A stretch of 56,612 bases of DNA, taken from the NCBI GenBank assembly GCA_001655205.1, contig LPNZ01001133.1, forward strand, positions 1-56,612. Direction: 5' to 3'. How positions within the stretch are numbered: position 1 is the first letter of the stretch; every line of letters begins with the position of its first letter. Source of the stretch: Lenisia limosa. Taxonomy: Eukaryota > Breviatea. This document shows, piece after piece, positions 43,701 through 54,600 of the stretch. The notes below the pieces were generated by a model. It was not told the origin of the DNA. It ran no database searches and saw only the letters and a program-made list of their open reading frames with translations. Both the position numbers and the translations under genes were made by a program.

Positions 43701-46289
43701 AATTGCAAGCCACCTTCCCGACTACTTACGTCCCCACCTCATGATTTTCACCGGTTTGGGGGAGGGGCTATCCATTAATAATACGTATGAATTCCCAGTA
43801 TAATTGGGATTTACTGACTAACAACGCAGGAAAGGAGCAGCAGCTTCAGGCCCCCTCAGTGTCAGTGCGCGAGAACTTCCCCAACTGTAAGCTTTAGGCC
43901 TTTATCTTCTGTGTACAGTTTTGACAGTTTTGATAGTTTTGACAGTTTTGATAGAAATGATTTGGTTTCATTTTCAAGCTGGAAACAAGATTGTTGATTT
44001 GAATTGGATTCGACTTGCCGAAGAGATCTTCCCCCTCCAAATTAGACCTGAAATGGGACTCTCAAGAAAACCAGAGTTGGGAGGTTGCGATTTATTTAAG
44101 TTCTGTTTTTTTTTGTTCCTCTGTTAAAATATATTTGGGCCAGTTATTTGTAGCTTTTTGGTATTTGTAGGAAGCTTCTTTGAAGGCACTGAATACTCGG
44201 GAAGTTCACAATTTAGGCCGAAGAAGGAAGAAAAGAAAAAGGGTCCTTCTGCTGATAGCCAGGTTATTATTGCAAGTGCGGGGGGTCACCATCAGAGAAT
44301 TATTGTCAGGATGAAAGGAACATTTTGACCAGCGTGACATTTTTTCTCTTTGATAAACTCAGGTGGCTCCTTTGATGATGCTCTTCTGGATATCAACACT
44401 GTTGTTCCCCAAGTTCCTGTGAGGAATGCTTTATTATTGCAACTTGGATTATATCATATGATACTTTCAAATAGTTTGAAATATCTTTTGTTTTAAGTTA
44501 AAATTATAATAATTATATACTATATATATATATACTATATAATAATTATAAATCTCTCATACCTCTTTCACTAGAATTTACGCTCTTTAGGCTCGACTCA
44601 CCCTGTGGCCTCCTATGACTGACTTATGGAGGATGAATGTCCAGACCAAATCCGTGGGATAGGGCAATTACTTTTGTCATCATCTTATTTTGCTCTAATT
44701 GGTTATATATGGCAAAAAGCCCTGACTGTATAGATGATTCTCTTCCAAAGCCTGACCCCCAACATTCCCTTCCCTTTGCAAGCCCCTACCAACTTCATGA
44801 CCCTCATCATCAATCTCCGCACTGGTTGGCTGGGAATGTGAAATATCATTCTGGTTTTCTGGCTTCTATGGACTACAAAAAGATAGGTTTTGTTAATAAA
44901 TATGGATTTCTCTGTAAATTTATGAGCATTTGAGTCATTGTTACTCTTTGCACCTTTCTGACGCAACCAGCCATCCTCCTTCCTTCCCCGATTCTGACTG
45001 AGTTGTCTTTCAATTGTCTCATTGCCACTGCCACGGCCAACATTGCCCCTCATAGTGTCCCAAAACCCGAAGGTTTGCCATGTTGATGGTGTGAGCGGTT
45101 GCTCACCCGCAAAACTTAATGGATTAAATATGGTTGCCCACCCACAAAAAAATGGTGATTCATTCCCAAAAAAATAAAAAAATAAAATAAAAAACTCATG
45201 CCTGGTCGGTGTGGAAAACAGTAGGAAAAATAGCTAAAATTTAAAACAAGGAAATATGTATAGAATCGCTTGAAGGACTAACAATAAAGAGAGAAAAAAA
45301 AGAGAAAAAAGGAGAAGGGGGCTCTGGCGGCGTGGACTGTCCGATTTCAATTTAGCCATCATAGTAAAAATTTTCCATGTTTAGAGGGGGAAAACACCTT
45401 GGTGGAGAGGTTAAACACTATGGCCGTCATATAATATATTTGTGGTTGAGCAACATACCAAATTATTAGTGGTTGAGCATGCTTGGTCATCCGATCTCAT
45501 AAAAGAGCGAATTTCTGTAACCATTTGTGACCCTTTTCAGCAAAGGTCACCCGAATTCCTGATCTATTGCTAGTATTATGCCATAATTTTTTTTCTACAC
45601 TGACTGTGGAAGTTAACATACCAGTTCTTTCAATTGACCAGTTTCAGATTTGACACTTGAGGCAATGCATCAGTCCTCCTCCTTTCTAGCTCTAGCCAAT
45701 ATGGTGGACCTTATTAATCAGGTGAGGGAGTCATTATCAATCAGGAGGCGTTTGCCTGTATTATTTGACATGAATACTGTCAGAGATGTGTACTAGAAAC
45801 ACCCTTTTGACGTTCCTGATTCACAATTTTAGGCTCTCGGCTCCCCCATTAGTCTCCCTATCCTTGCGTCTTGTTTTGATGGTGCTGTATTCCACTCATA
45901 TTACAAGAGGGTATGGCGGCGGTGTATTCACAAGAGGGTGTGGCGGTGTATTTATGCTCCGTTACTTTCCCTCATCTTTGCAATGCTCTTATTTGATTCT
46001 TAGTTCAAGAACAAAGAGAACCCGAGTTTGATCTGTTCTGCCCATCCCTCTCATTGGGATTCTTTCCAAAAAGTCAAGAACATCATCACATCAGGCATTT
46101 CAACTGGTTGGTGGCGATTGTCTCACTTGAGTTGAGTGACAGGACTTGACCATTTTAGCACACTATCTCCAAGAAGAAGACCTTCAAAAGAGGCTGAAGC
46201 CGTACTTCAACCCCGCACCCAAGGAGACATATGGTGACGAGTACTACACTCAAGATGATTGGAAGGACTTCGATAGTGCCGAAGTTTAG
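40716..46289 (+). CDS. Asteroid (ASTE1)-like XPG-fold nuclease family protein
   Basis: Start MGVRGLSEQIHSGHAG is the N-terminal catalytic-loop motif of XPG/asteroid proteins. Then RLFLVDRGGLMNYFLQPDDN, RRLLSILEVETVQAHGEADM with the conserved E-A-D, LGNDSDYFITDAPYVPL with D-S-D, and LPYFAVLTGNDHV, which lines up with human ASTE1 LLPLFAVLCGNDHVN. The C-terminal half includes LAALRKRLYAITLGGPYVSF, WIRLAEEIFPLQIRPEMG, FLALANMVDLINQ, LGSPISLPILASCFDGAVFH (human: LSTPLPEPDLTRLYSGSLVH), and the end KPYFNPAPKETYGDEYYTQD with stop TAG. ASTE1 is a structure-specific DNA nuclease in the shieldin pathway in animals; other family members bind RNA. The N-terminal acidic residue is displaced (VDRGG instead of VDG), so activity is uncertain. 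Introns are longer than average and rich in tandem repeats. Exon assignments between 44200 and 45650 are incomplete. Confidence 0.78.
42032..42105 (+). repeat. 28-bp tandem repeat, about 2.6 copies, in an XPG-like gene intron
   Basis: Two near-identical 28-bp copies starting at 42032 and 42060 and an 18-bp partial third copy. Each contains AATACCTGTAGTTGTTG, so each carries a TGTAG that could act as a splice acceptor. Confidence 0.9.
42690..42821 (+). repeat. 44-bp tandem repeat, three copies, in an XPG-like gene intron
   Basis: Copies start at 42690, 42734 and 42778 and differ at only a few positions. Each unit contains GGCTGTAG and CCCAGGTTATT, that is, potential acceptor and donor sites in one repeat. 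The array follows directly on the exon coding AWLAGNTFKSSPRPL. Confidence 0.95.
43357..43414 (+). repeat. 30-bp duplication at a splice acceptor of the XPG-like gene
   Basis: A 28-bp copy at 43357-43384 is repeated exactly at 43387-43414, period 30. The shared part includes CCCTTCAGTCTCTCGCAG, with two CAG acceptors per copy, directly before the exon coding LRKRLYAITLGGPYV. Confidence 0.9.
43919..43954 (+). repeat. 18-bp tandem repeat, two copies
   Basis: The unit TTTTGACAGTTTTGATAG occurs twice in a row in an intron of the XPG-like gene. Each copy holds a CAG and a TAG followed by TTTT. Confidence 0.9.
45901..45952 (+). repeat. Duplication spanning a 5' splice site of the XPG-like gene
   Basis: ACAAGAGGGTATGGCGGCGG is followed after about 26 bp by CACAAGAGGGTGTGGCGG. 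The exon end AAGAGG and the donor GTATGG are thus present twice, giving two alternative donors in tandem. Confidence 0.85.
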
Positions 46290-46472
46290 TCCTATGGTTT
46301 GTTTTTTTTTTTTTGTTAAAGATGAAACATTTTCAGCCTTTATTTGATGCTAAACCCATTAAAGAAAAAAATAAAGTTCCTTTATTAAAGTGATGGGCTT
46401 ACTCCTCAATTGAACACTCTTCTTAGAAATCAGCTTTAATAATATGAGAATACAATATGAGACTAGCATTAG

Positions 46473-49464
46473 TTAGTAGTTACGGGTGACACAGCGACCG
46501 TTTCCAGCGATGTTGCAGTCCAAGCCGTCAGTCTAAAGAAGTAAAGGGTCTGCTTATGTGCGTTTCCAAGAGGATCACTCACCATTTTGGTGTTGACCAA
46601 TATAACATCAGCGTCGTTAGCATATGTGCTACAGAAGTCAGCATGGTGGTTCAAGACAACCCATAGCACAGGTTACCCTCAAACAGATACTTGCAAGAAG
46701 CGAAGTCGCTGTTCTCAATGTACACCAGGGAGTGAAGGACACCTTCCACACAGTACACTAAATGCTAGTAAAAATGTGTCCAGAGGGAAACCATGTGAAA
46801 AAGCCCTCATACGGTTAACGCCACCAAGTCCTTTCATTTGAACGTTTTTAATAAACATCTACAATGTAAGGATCTCTTCACATTCTTTTGTATGACTAGA
46901 TTCAAAGTTCAGCTCACCGCAGAGTTATAGGCCTGAACAAGGTTGATGCCAGTGCCTTGAATGGAACCGTCAGTGAGGTGCATCATGAGACCGTCTCTGT
47001 CGGCTCTGCAATTGTAAGTTGGGCTTCCAAAAGGCTGGACTATCCACATGTATCGAAAAACTCAAGTAGGATGGCAATACATAAGGGTTCTTTTTACGGG
47101 ACGGCCTATACAATAATATAGATATGTAATTATGTGACCCCTGCCAACATGTTGTGGATGTTGCAACCAACAAGACGGAATCCTTCAAGTTCAACGCGAT
47201 CCTAAGATAGTTGGACTTGTCTCAGTGTTGGCTAACAGAGAAGAATATGATCAATCAGTCCATTTTGTTTTTGACTTTATACTCCATCTGTCGTATCATT
47301 TTGCAACACAGACTTGTTACGTTTCGTCATGATAGAATAAGCCTGCCCTCTCACCGCATCAGCATAGATACAGAAGTCATGAGACTCGGGAATGATCTCG
47401 AAGGTCGCACGAAACCCGGTGATTTTAGCAGCAGGAGTCTGGTCGAGTTCGCTACATAAGTTGGTCCAGAATTATGGGGATATTGATACCGTTACTATTG
47501 TCTTCGTGTTAACAAGTAAAGAACAATAAAGAGCAGCCTTACTACCATAAATAAAAATAAATAAACTTTAGACAGAACCAACCCCCATACATAACCTTAC
47601 ACCCACGACCGTGGTTGGCAACATCAACAACAAGTTGGTCAACCTAAAAAAAGTGAGTCTGAGAATAAACTAGTATTAAACAGAAAAGAACAAACCTCCA
47701 AGTTGGCATAGGCAGCCTTAATGAAGGAAGAACTGTCATCACAAAGAGCTTTGGTGATATTCACATTGAACTGGAGGGATTAGTGATACTCTAGAATGAA
47801 ATACTATAAGTGGTAGAGTGGGTGAAACAATAAGATGGGCGAATCAGAAGAGCTTCTTACGAGTTGGAAAGGGTGGTACTCTGTCGATTCCGTATCGAAA
47901 ACAGTGGCAACAGGACCAATGACCTAAATAGTCAAACACAAAACTGTGTATACACAATATGGAAAGTTCTCATCCAAGCCAACATTGATATTTTTGGCGT
48001 AAATGTTGACATTTTGTCCCTTGAACAGACCACCTTTCGTGGCTGTGATGTCGAAGGTGGAATCCTGCAGGGAAATCAGTCCAAATGTTGACAGGGATAA
48101 ATCAGCCCAAATGTTGACAGGGATAAACATGATTTAAAATCAAATCAATGTTAACTTGGTTGTTAAATAAAGACGCGAACCCATTGTCCATCATACCATA
48201 AGAGAGATAGACTTCTGAACAACAAACAAGTTATCAGTCGTATTGCATTTTGAAACGAGGTTCACCTAGTAGTCACGAGATTTACATTTTGCCACCAGAT
48301 TCTGTCCCCACAATAAAATGCTACGTACAAATGAGAAATCATTAAAAGTTTGTTTCTGGCCGAAGCTGTTTCAAAGGGAGTGGAGAATAGAGTTAATATT
48401 CAAGATGCTAACAATGGACACCCACTTGTTTCATGACAAAATCAGTGTAGGAAATAATGGATCCTGCCGGGTCTACAATGTGAGAACCCAGATACAACCC
48501 GAATGTCCAATATACAGCAGTATGAGCTCGAACCTGGTCCGTCATCACAGATAAGAGTGATCTTAGTTTGGTCCTCTCCGGCACCGTAGATACCAACACC
48601 CTCATGGTTGAACAGCACGCTGCTCATACTGCACTGTTAATAGGGTTTTGAAAGGACTGAATCTCAATGGTAACTTTTGGGACCTGGGTGAAGAAAGATA
48701 GTAGTGTGGCTTTTATCTCATTAATACACAACTTCCTTCAAATAATAAGGATGTCACATATGCAGACCCTCCACTTTACCACCCCAATCCCACGAACGTG
48801 AAATCACCCTTTCCAAGGTGGAAGATAAACCCGTTGCTGTGGTCCTTGTCCACCTAAACAGTCAAACTCGAGAATGGGGGGGGGGGGGTAGCACGAAGCA
48901 TTGGAGTATTCTGCCCATAACCAACTTTGTCAAAGGCAGCCATGAGGTCCTCACCGGTTGCAACATTCTAACCGGTTAGTGGGAAGGGGAGGAGTCAATC
49001 AATGACTTTAATGACTTTTTATTTATCGAATCTAGGAAGAGTGAAATATGATGACTTCTCAACCCCCAATTCAAGAAAAATGTGCATTGTGGAGAGGGGA
49101 ATAAAGATTTCACAAATTGATATGAGTTGTAACCAAAACTTACCACATCAATAAAGTCCGCAAAAACAAAAGGTGTAGCCAAGCCTGGGGCAATGAGTTG
49201 AATAATAAGATCAGTACATCATTACATTATTGCATTAAATCAGCACTAAAAGAAATGTACTCAACGTTTTTTGTCATGATGAACAATAAGACCACCCTTT
49301 TTGGTCAGAGCATGCACATGCACCCACTCACAACTCTAGTACAAAAAATCCTTTTGTCTATATTCCTTTGTTCTATATTCACATTCAACATCATTCTACT
49401 TACTAACCCAAACCCGCAAACAAAAGAGCAAGACTGAAAGGAGAGACTGGGTCAGAAGCATCAT
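46473..49464 (-). CDS. Secreted beta-helix-like (pectate-lyase-fold) protein, unidentified
   Basis: Starts MMLLTQSLLSVLLF, a probable signal peptide, then VFADFIDV, NVATGEDLMAAFDKV and DKDHSNGFIFHLGKGDFTFV. Many short strand-turn repeats follow: SSVLFNHEGVGIYGAGEDQT, FDITATKGGLFKGQNVNIYA, VDQLVVDVANHGRGCKV, VELEGFRLVGCNIHNMLA, HLTDGSIQGTGINLVQAYNS, MFIKNVQMKGLGGVN, LHSLVYIENSDFASCKYLFE and the end DGLDCNIAGNGRCVTRNY with TAA. The rhythm of Gly/Asn turns and alternating Val/Ile strands fits a right-handed parallel beta-helix, common in secreted carbohydrate-active or adhesive proteins, but no catalytic signature is seen. About fifteen exons; some joins are tentative. Convergent with the XPG-like gene. 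Confidence 0.65.
48073..48124 (-). repeat. 26-bp tandem duplication beside a splice acceptor
   Basis: Two near-identical 26-bp copies (core CCAAATGTTGACAGGGAT) at 48073 and 48099, inside an intron of the beta-helix-like gene and directly upstream (gene sense) of the CTGCAG acceptor that precedes the exon beginning DSTFDITATKG. Confidence 0.9.
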
Positions 49465-49612
49465 TTTATAGACGTCTGAGACTGAAAAAAGATAATATTC
49501 AAATTCTTCTTGTGTATGTGACTAACAAAGAAGGATTATGAACAAAGAGAATGGGAAATCAGGAAAAAAAATTAAAAAGAGACCACGGCCAAAAGATCAG
49601 AAAAAAAAACAT

Positions 49613-49694
49613 GTCAGCTGTGAGATTCGAACTCACGCCTCCGGAGAGATCACGACCTGAACGTGACGCCTTAGACCAACTCGGCCAAACTGAC
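49613..49694 (-). tRNA. tRNA-Leu (anticodon CAG)
   Basis: On the minus strand the cloverleaf folds: acceptor GTCAGTT pairs with AGCTGAC, the D arm is GGCCGAGTTGGTCTAAGGC, and the anticodon stem TCACG/CGTGA holds loop TTCAGGT with anticodon CAG. A long variable arm typical of leucine tRNAs follows (TCTCTCCGGAGGC), then the T arm GTGAG-TTCGAAT-CTCAC. It closely resembles human tRNA-Leu(CAG). No intron. CCA is not encoded, as usual in eukaryotes; a T-run follows the 3' end for Pol III termination. Confidence 0.97.
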
Positions 49695-50173
49695 TTACAA
49701 CTTGATGACACAAAAATCTTCAAGGTAATAATCAAAATATTGGCGCCGCCGGACACCGCCGAACTGCCGCCGCCGTAACTTTCATCGGTACTTGTCTTAC
49801 AAAACATTTTGCGCTTTGGTTGCGCGTATTGCTGTACCTCTTTTCGTGGTGGATCTCTTTCTCTTTGCGCAACTTTATATCATTTTTATTGTCAAATTTT
49901 ATAACTATTGGACGGAAGAAATCTGGTTTGACGTTGATAGTAGTTGCCCACAACCCACAACCTATCTTGATTCCTTTTGGCTTTTAGCGCGCCCTGGCTG
50001 AGGAAGGGGAAGAAAGGAAGAAAGGAAGAAAGGAAGAAAGGAGGAAAGGAGGCAGCATTAGTTGACGTCATAACTGAACATTTGGTTGTTCAGTTCCAAT
50101 GGCTGTCCCTTGCACTGAGTCCAATAAAGTGCAAGAAACATGTTTGTCCTTGTGTTTGTCTCATTTTTCTCAG
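49695..50173. other. Region between tRNA and next plus-strand gene; probable 5' part of that gene
   Basis: Contains GGAAGAAA purine repeats at about 49998-50050 (four copies of a GGAAGAAA unit) and an open frame at 49792-50001 with a hydrophobic middle. The first exons of the following gene may lie here, but no start was convincing. Confidence 0.35.
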
Positions 50174-53100
50174 GCGTTACTGTTGGCCAGCTTGGCTCAA
50201 GATTGGGGTTCGAAGAGCATGAGGTGCCGGAAGCTTTTCGCACCGTTTCTCTGCCGCTGTAGGAAGGAAGGAGTTGTTTTTTGTCCGGCTGGGGCTTGTC
50301 TTCCCACCCATCCCCAATCCATGGAATGAATCAATGCATTTATCTGGTGTAGGTTCTCGGCGAGTTTGGTTGCGATAAATCTTGATGATGAAGGCTTCAG
50401 TCCACTTGCTGGTATGGCGTGACGGTGTTATATTTCGGCCTAATTGTTGCCTTCGGCTAGTACTACGGGGCTGCTGTTTGGGCTTGACCCTTTGATATTT
50501 ATCGGGGGTACTACGGGGCTGGTTTGGGCTTGACCCCTTGATATTTATCGTGGGTATTTTTTTTTTTGTGAGGAAAAAGTGAATGAATTGTCATAACCCC
50601 TCCAGCAAGCACCATCGTGAACTATATGAGAGTTTACGGGCTCTGCGAAGGCGAAACGAACATTTTGCCTCCGTCTGGACCAGCGCTACACTCGAATTTC
50701 GATAATGAAAGCCTTGCGGTTGGGGGTTGAAGGCCTTGCGGTTGGCGGTGGTAATGAAGGCCTCGCGGTAATGAAGGCCTTGCGGTTGGTGTTTTCATTT
50801 TGAAATAGAGCGCATGTGTTTTTGAATGGAAGATTATGTTATGGTGTATTTTCTATTTTTTTCATTTCATAAATGTGCGTTTCACCGCCGCCCAGAAGGC
50901 ATCACAATCATCACTGCCTATCCGGGTGCCGTCTCTGACCTATCTTGGCGACTCCAGCCTTCTGGTGCCCGCTGTGCCTCTAGACTACGGCGGCGTGGGG
51001 CTGTACCAGTCTTATGTACCACATTCAATGCTCAACCTATCGGCCTCAGGTGGGGGATCTATACACCCTACACATAATGACGTTTACGTTATATTATATG
51101 ATAATAACCGTGTTCCAGGCCTCCCCGGTATATCGCCAACGCCATCCTCGGTGAGTGTCGGTCCGGACCCGAGTAAAGACCCATTCTTTTCCGAACTGCT
51201 CACGTCGGAACCTTCGGGAACTGACCTTCCATCTTTTCAGCATGTGCACCAGTCTTCTCAAGTGGGGGGCGGCGGCGGTTCAAAATTTCTTTGTTTATTT
51301 TATACCCAAGTGATTCGTGATATTTTGGGGTTCGTTTCTTTTCGTTGTGATTTTTTGTTTCACTCAGTCTCTTTTGCTATTTTGAAGGATTCTCAGGTTA
51401 TTATTTAGATGCCTCATATTCCCCAAGCCACCCTCTCTCACTACCAGCCCCAAATGATGCTCCCAATGGAACAAACTATACGTGCGAAAGGGGGGATGCT
51501 TCATGTTTTTCTGAGTGGGGTTATTAGCGTCTGCCTCCACACTCAGGATTTCGTCTGTGTCTTTCTACATTTTTGTTTTCCTCGTCACATTGTAGCTCGT
51601 GACCAAGCCACTTGCCATTCCATTCTCGCAGACTGCAGCAGAGTGGGTTGGCTGTTGTCATGGAGGTTTGGGTTCAGATAAGATTTAAAGGAATTACTAA
51701 GATATAAAGGGGCTTTTGAGCACAATTCACTATTCAGGAGGCTCTCATGTGGAAGAAAGGTGACGGCTCGTCATACCCCCGTCCTTGGCTTCTTCGGTTC
51801 ATCCCCGCCTCCCTCAGTGTCATGTTCCCTAATAAGAACTGTGTCGACTTCTCTGGTGGGTTGATTCAACGCTCTTGCTCTCTTTTATCATTATCACAGC
51901 CTGACACTTTGAGCTATACTGACCCTCCAGAGTTCCTGGTGATGCAACCCCCCCATATTATCCTCAACGCCTTCCCGCCACCGTACTTCCACCGCCTTTC
52001 TCCAGCATCGCATTTGGCTGTAGGGGGGATCAATCCTGATGTTGATTGTACCTTCAGATAGAACCATCTTTTATTCTCTTAATTGATATATGAAGTGAGT
52101 TGTTTTCTAAGCACTATTGCAATTTCCATATCATATTATAACTCCACCATACATATCATAAATCGATGCTCTTTTTGACCCCCCCCCCAGGCGCTCCAAT
52201 TCCTGGTTTCCCTGCCATCCCTTAGGAACCATTGTCTCCTCCTCAACCACGTCAATATGCTGTGTGTGGCCAAACCAGTCATCCGGACCAACCCCGTCAT
52301 CCGCGACTTCCCATACGGCATCCAAGAGTCCCTCCCTGTCACCGCAGCCTTGTGGGCGGTTTATGAGGGGATATGATGTTGTTGTGCTCATTTGCATTAA
52401 AGCTCATCCAAAACAGGTGTCGGTTCATGCACTTTGCCTGTGACACGGCGACCATGAAAGGCAAAACCGAGCAGTTGCTTCGCGAAGTTGACCCGGAGGC
52501 GACGGTGAGACTTTCTTCCTGGGGCATGTCTGTTGGACAGCTTCGGCCGGATAGTATTTCATTTGTATCATACTAATAATATGTATTTCACATTTTTCTG
52601 ACTCGGTAGTCCCCCTTGGATTTCCTCAACTCCCTCATGGACGCTATGGCTATTGAGTCTGCACGTGCTGGCTGTAAGGGGTGATAACTTGGGCTTTCTC
52701 TGGAAGGTGATATTATAACTTATTATTTTGGTTTGTAGATTGCACCACAGGCTAATTTTTTGTTTACCTCTTTCTTACTGTTTTAGTGCATTTTAGGGTG
52801 AGCATGACTGAACTGGAAGGCACCTGAAGTGTTTTCTAGCTACCAAGAATCTGTTTTATTTCTAAGTCAAGCTCTACAACGGAACTTTTTCTTAGTATTT
52901 AATTATTCTTACTCATCGCATTTATTACCCATCATCATCCCCAGATCTACATATATGTCATCCTCATCCCCCTTCTTACCCTTAGACTGAGGGAGCGGAC
53001 TCACTGCTGACATTGCACCTGAACAGGCCTGTTGACTTGGCCGATGTTGTGGGTGCTGAGATCCCCCTCGAGGACAACATCCACGTTGGTGGGGCCTCTA

Positions 53101-54418
53101 TACCATATCTAGCGGTTGTGATGGAAGGACTCAAATATACTTTATATATTTATCCTTCTTTTCCTTGTTAACAGATGTGTAACTGATGTAGTCGTACATA
53201 GCTGCCGTTCAAAAGACGGGATTGAACAAGGTGCGTGGAGTTGAAAATTAATCTTGATGATTGGGTGCAGTCCCATGTTCACCTATCAGGAAGCCTACAC
53301 TCTGGTCCATATCAACGAGGAGATCCATATTCCGGAGAGCAATAGCAGCATCACATCACCCTTCTACGTTTCGGGTGGGGTGAGGACTGAGTACTATCAT
53401 CTTTCTGCTAGGGTTCTTTCTACTGGTTCCAAGTGGTCAGATTTATCTTGCGTTTTCCTTGACACTATTCAGGACTTGTGAAAAAGCCGGATTCATCCCG
53501 GATTGACGCACTTGATATCGAGGGCCGACAGAGTGTGTATTTAGGTGGGAGTTGATGCCTTGAGCGACAGGAAACAAGCGGACAAGATTTACCATTTAGG
53601 CAATTACTTCACGTACCCTCGAACTGGACTCAACCGTCGGCCTCTTTGGAACGCCATGAGCGGCGAGGTCACCTTGATAGCTCTGGCTTTGGATCCGGAG
53701 AGAACCCTGTTTATACCTAGGTAGCTTGAATATAGCTGCATCTGTGTTGGCCTTGATTCTTACTCCTCATTTCCTCATACGGTTCATCACACTATTCAAA
53801 CAACAGCGCGATATCCCTAAGTGGTAGTCTTTATGACTTCAGGAGGGCCAAGCCAGTTCCAATGGGCCAGCCCATGTTGCCGCAACCCCAGGACTTTGCC
53901 CCCCAGGTATCAGGCTTTTCTTTGGTTCTTGTGAGTGTTGACTGTGCTTTTGTTTGAATATAAGAAGAAAAAAAATAACGATATTTGATTATTGAGAATT
54001 CAGTCTTTCAGATAACTGGAAGCAAAGTCCCTAGTAAGAACCCTTAAAGCTAGCCCCCTTGATAGATGGGAAATTACCTCATGCTGTAGTATCGCATTCC
54101 TTCGCACCACCTTCAGAAAGAGTATTTCTCCTCTGTTGTAAGCTGTGGAAGAGGGGGTGATAGGGATTGGGGAGTGGTTAAAGAGTTAGAGTGTCTCTTG
54201 TCTCAACCGCTTGTTTCATTGTTTCTCAACCGTTTGTAGGGACCGCAGTTTATGCACCCCTCAATCCACAGCCACTCCTCGCACATTCATCATGTTCCAC
54301 AACCAATGGGTAGGTTGACTGCTCTTGAACATTTAATCACAAAGGATTTATTGACCCTTCAGCGTACCCCCCTCAGCAAGTGTACCCTAGCTTCCAAAAT
54401 TATAGACCATACAATTAG
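50174..54418 (+). CDS. Large Pro/Gln-rich protein, unidentified; 5' end unresolved
   Basis: A series of GT-AG exons on the plus strand. Early exons code LPIRVPSLTYLGDSSLLVPA and LDYGGVGLYQSYVPHSMLNL, then Ser/Pro/Gln-rich segments (PSSVSVGPDPSKDPFFSELL, MPHIPQATLSHYQPQMMLP). Further folded-looking exons: LVTKPLAIPFSQTAAEW, SPLDFLNSLMDAMAIESARA, LHLNRPVDLADVVGAEIPLE, FTYQEAYTLVHINEEIHIPE, YHLGNYFTYPRTGLNRRPLW, MSGEVTLIALALDPERTLFI. The C-terminus is His/Ser/Pro/Gln-rich and ends YPPQQVYPSFQNYRPYN with TAG. No family recognised with confidence. The mixture of a helical core with Pro/Gln-rich flanks is common in mRNA-binding post-transcriptional regulators, which is only a guess. Exon joins are tentative. 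Confidence 0.5.
50461..50553 (+). repeat. 47-bp tandem duplication
   Basis: Two copies of a unit of about 47 bp (TACTACGGGGCTG ... GGCTTGACCCTTTGATATTTATCG) starting at 50461 and 50508, in the 5' part of the unidentified gene, probably intronic. Confidence 0.85.
50704..50790 (+). repeat. Degenerate GGCCTTGCGGTTGG repeats
   Basis: Four copies of (A)GGCCTTGCGGT, some preceded by GTAATGA, in about 85 bp; probably intronic. Confidence 0.8.
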
Positions 54419-54600
54419 ACCTTATGTTAATATTTGCTTTGACTGCTTCTGTTTCTTCTGTGTTCTTTCTTATATTATACGATATTATGTTTGCTTACCT
54501 ATTTGAATACATATTCAGTGCTGGGTATTGATTTGAGCTGGGTGGTTCGTTACAATGAAACAGTGTATCAAAACAAAGAAAGCAATAAATAAAAGGAGTT

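Noticed and set aside
49792-50001. 69-codon hydrophobic plus-strand frame
   Set aside because: No leader processing site, homology or splice context; it may be a chance frame in the 5' region of the next gene.
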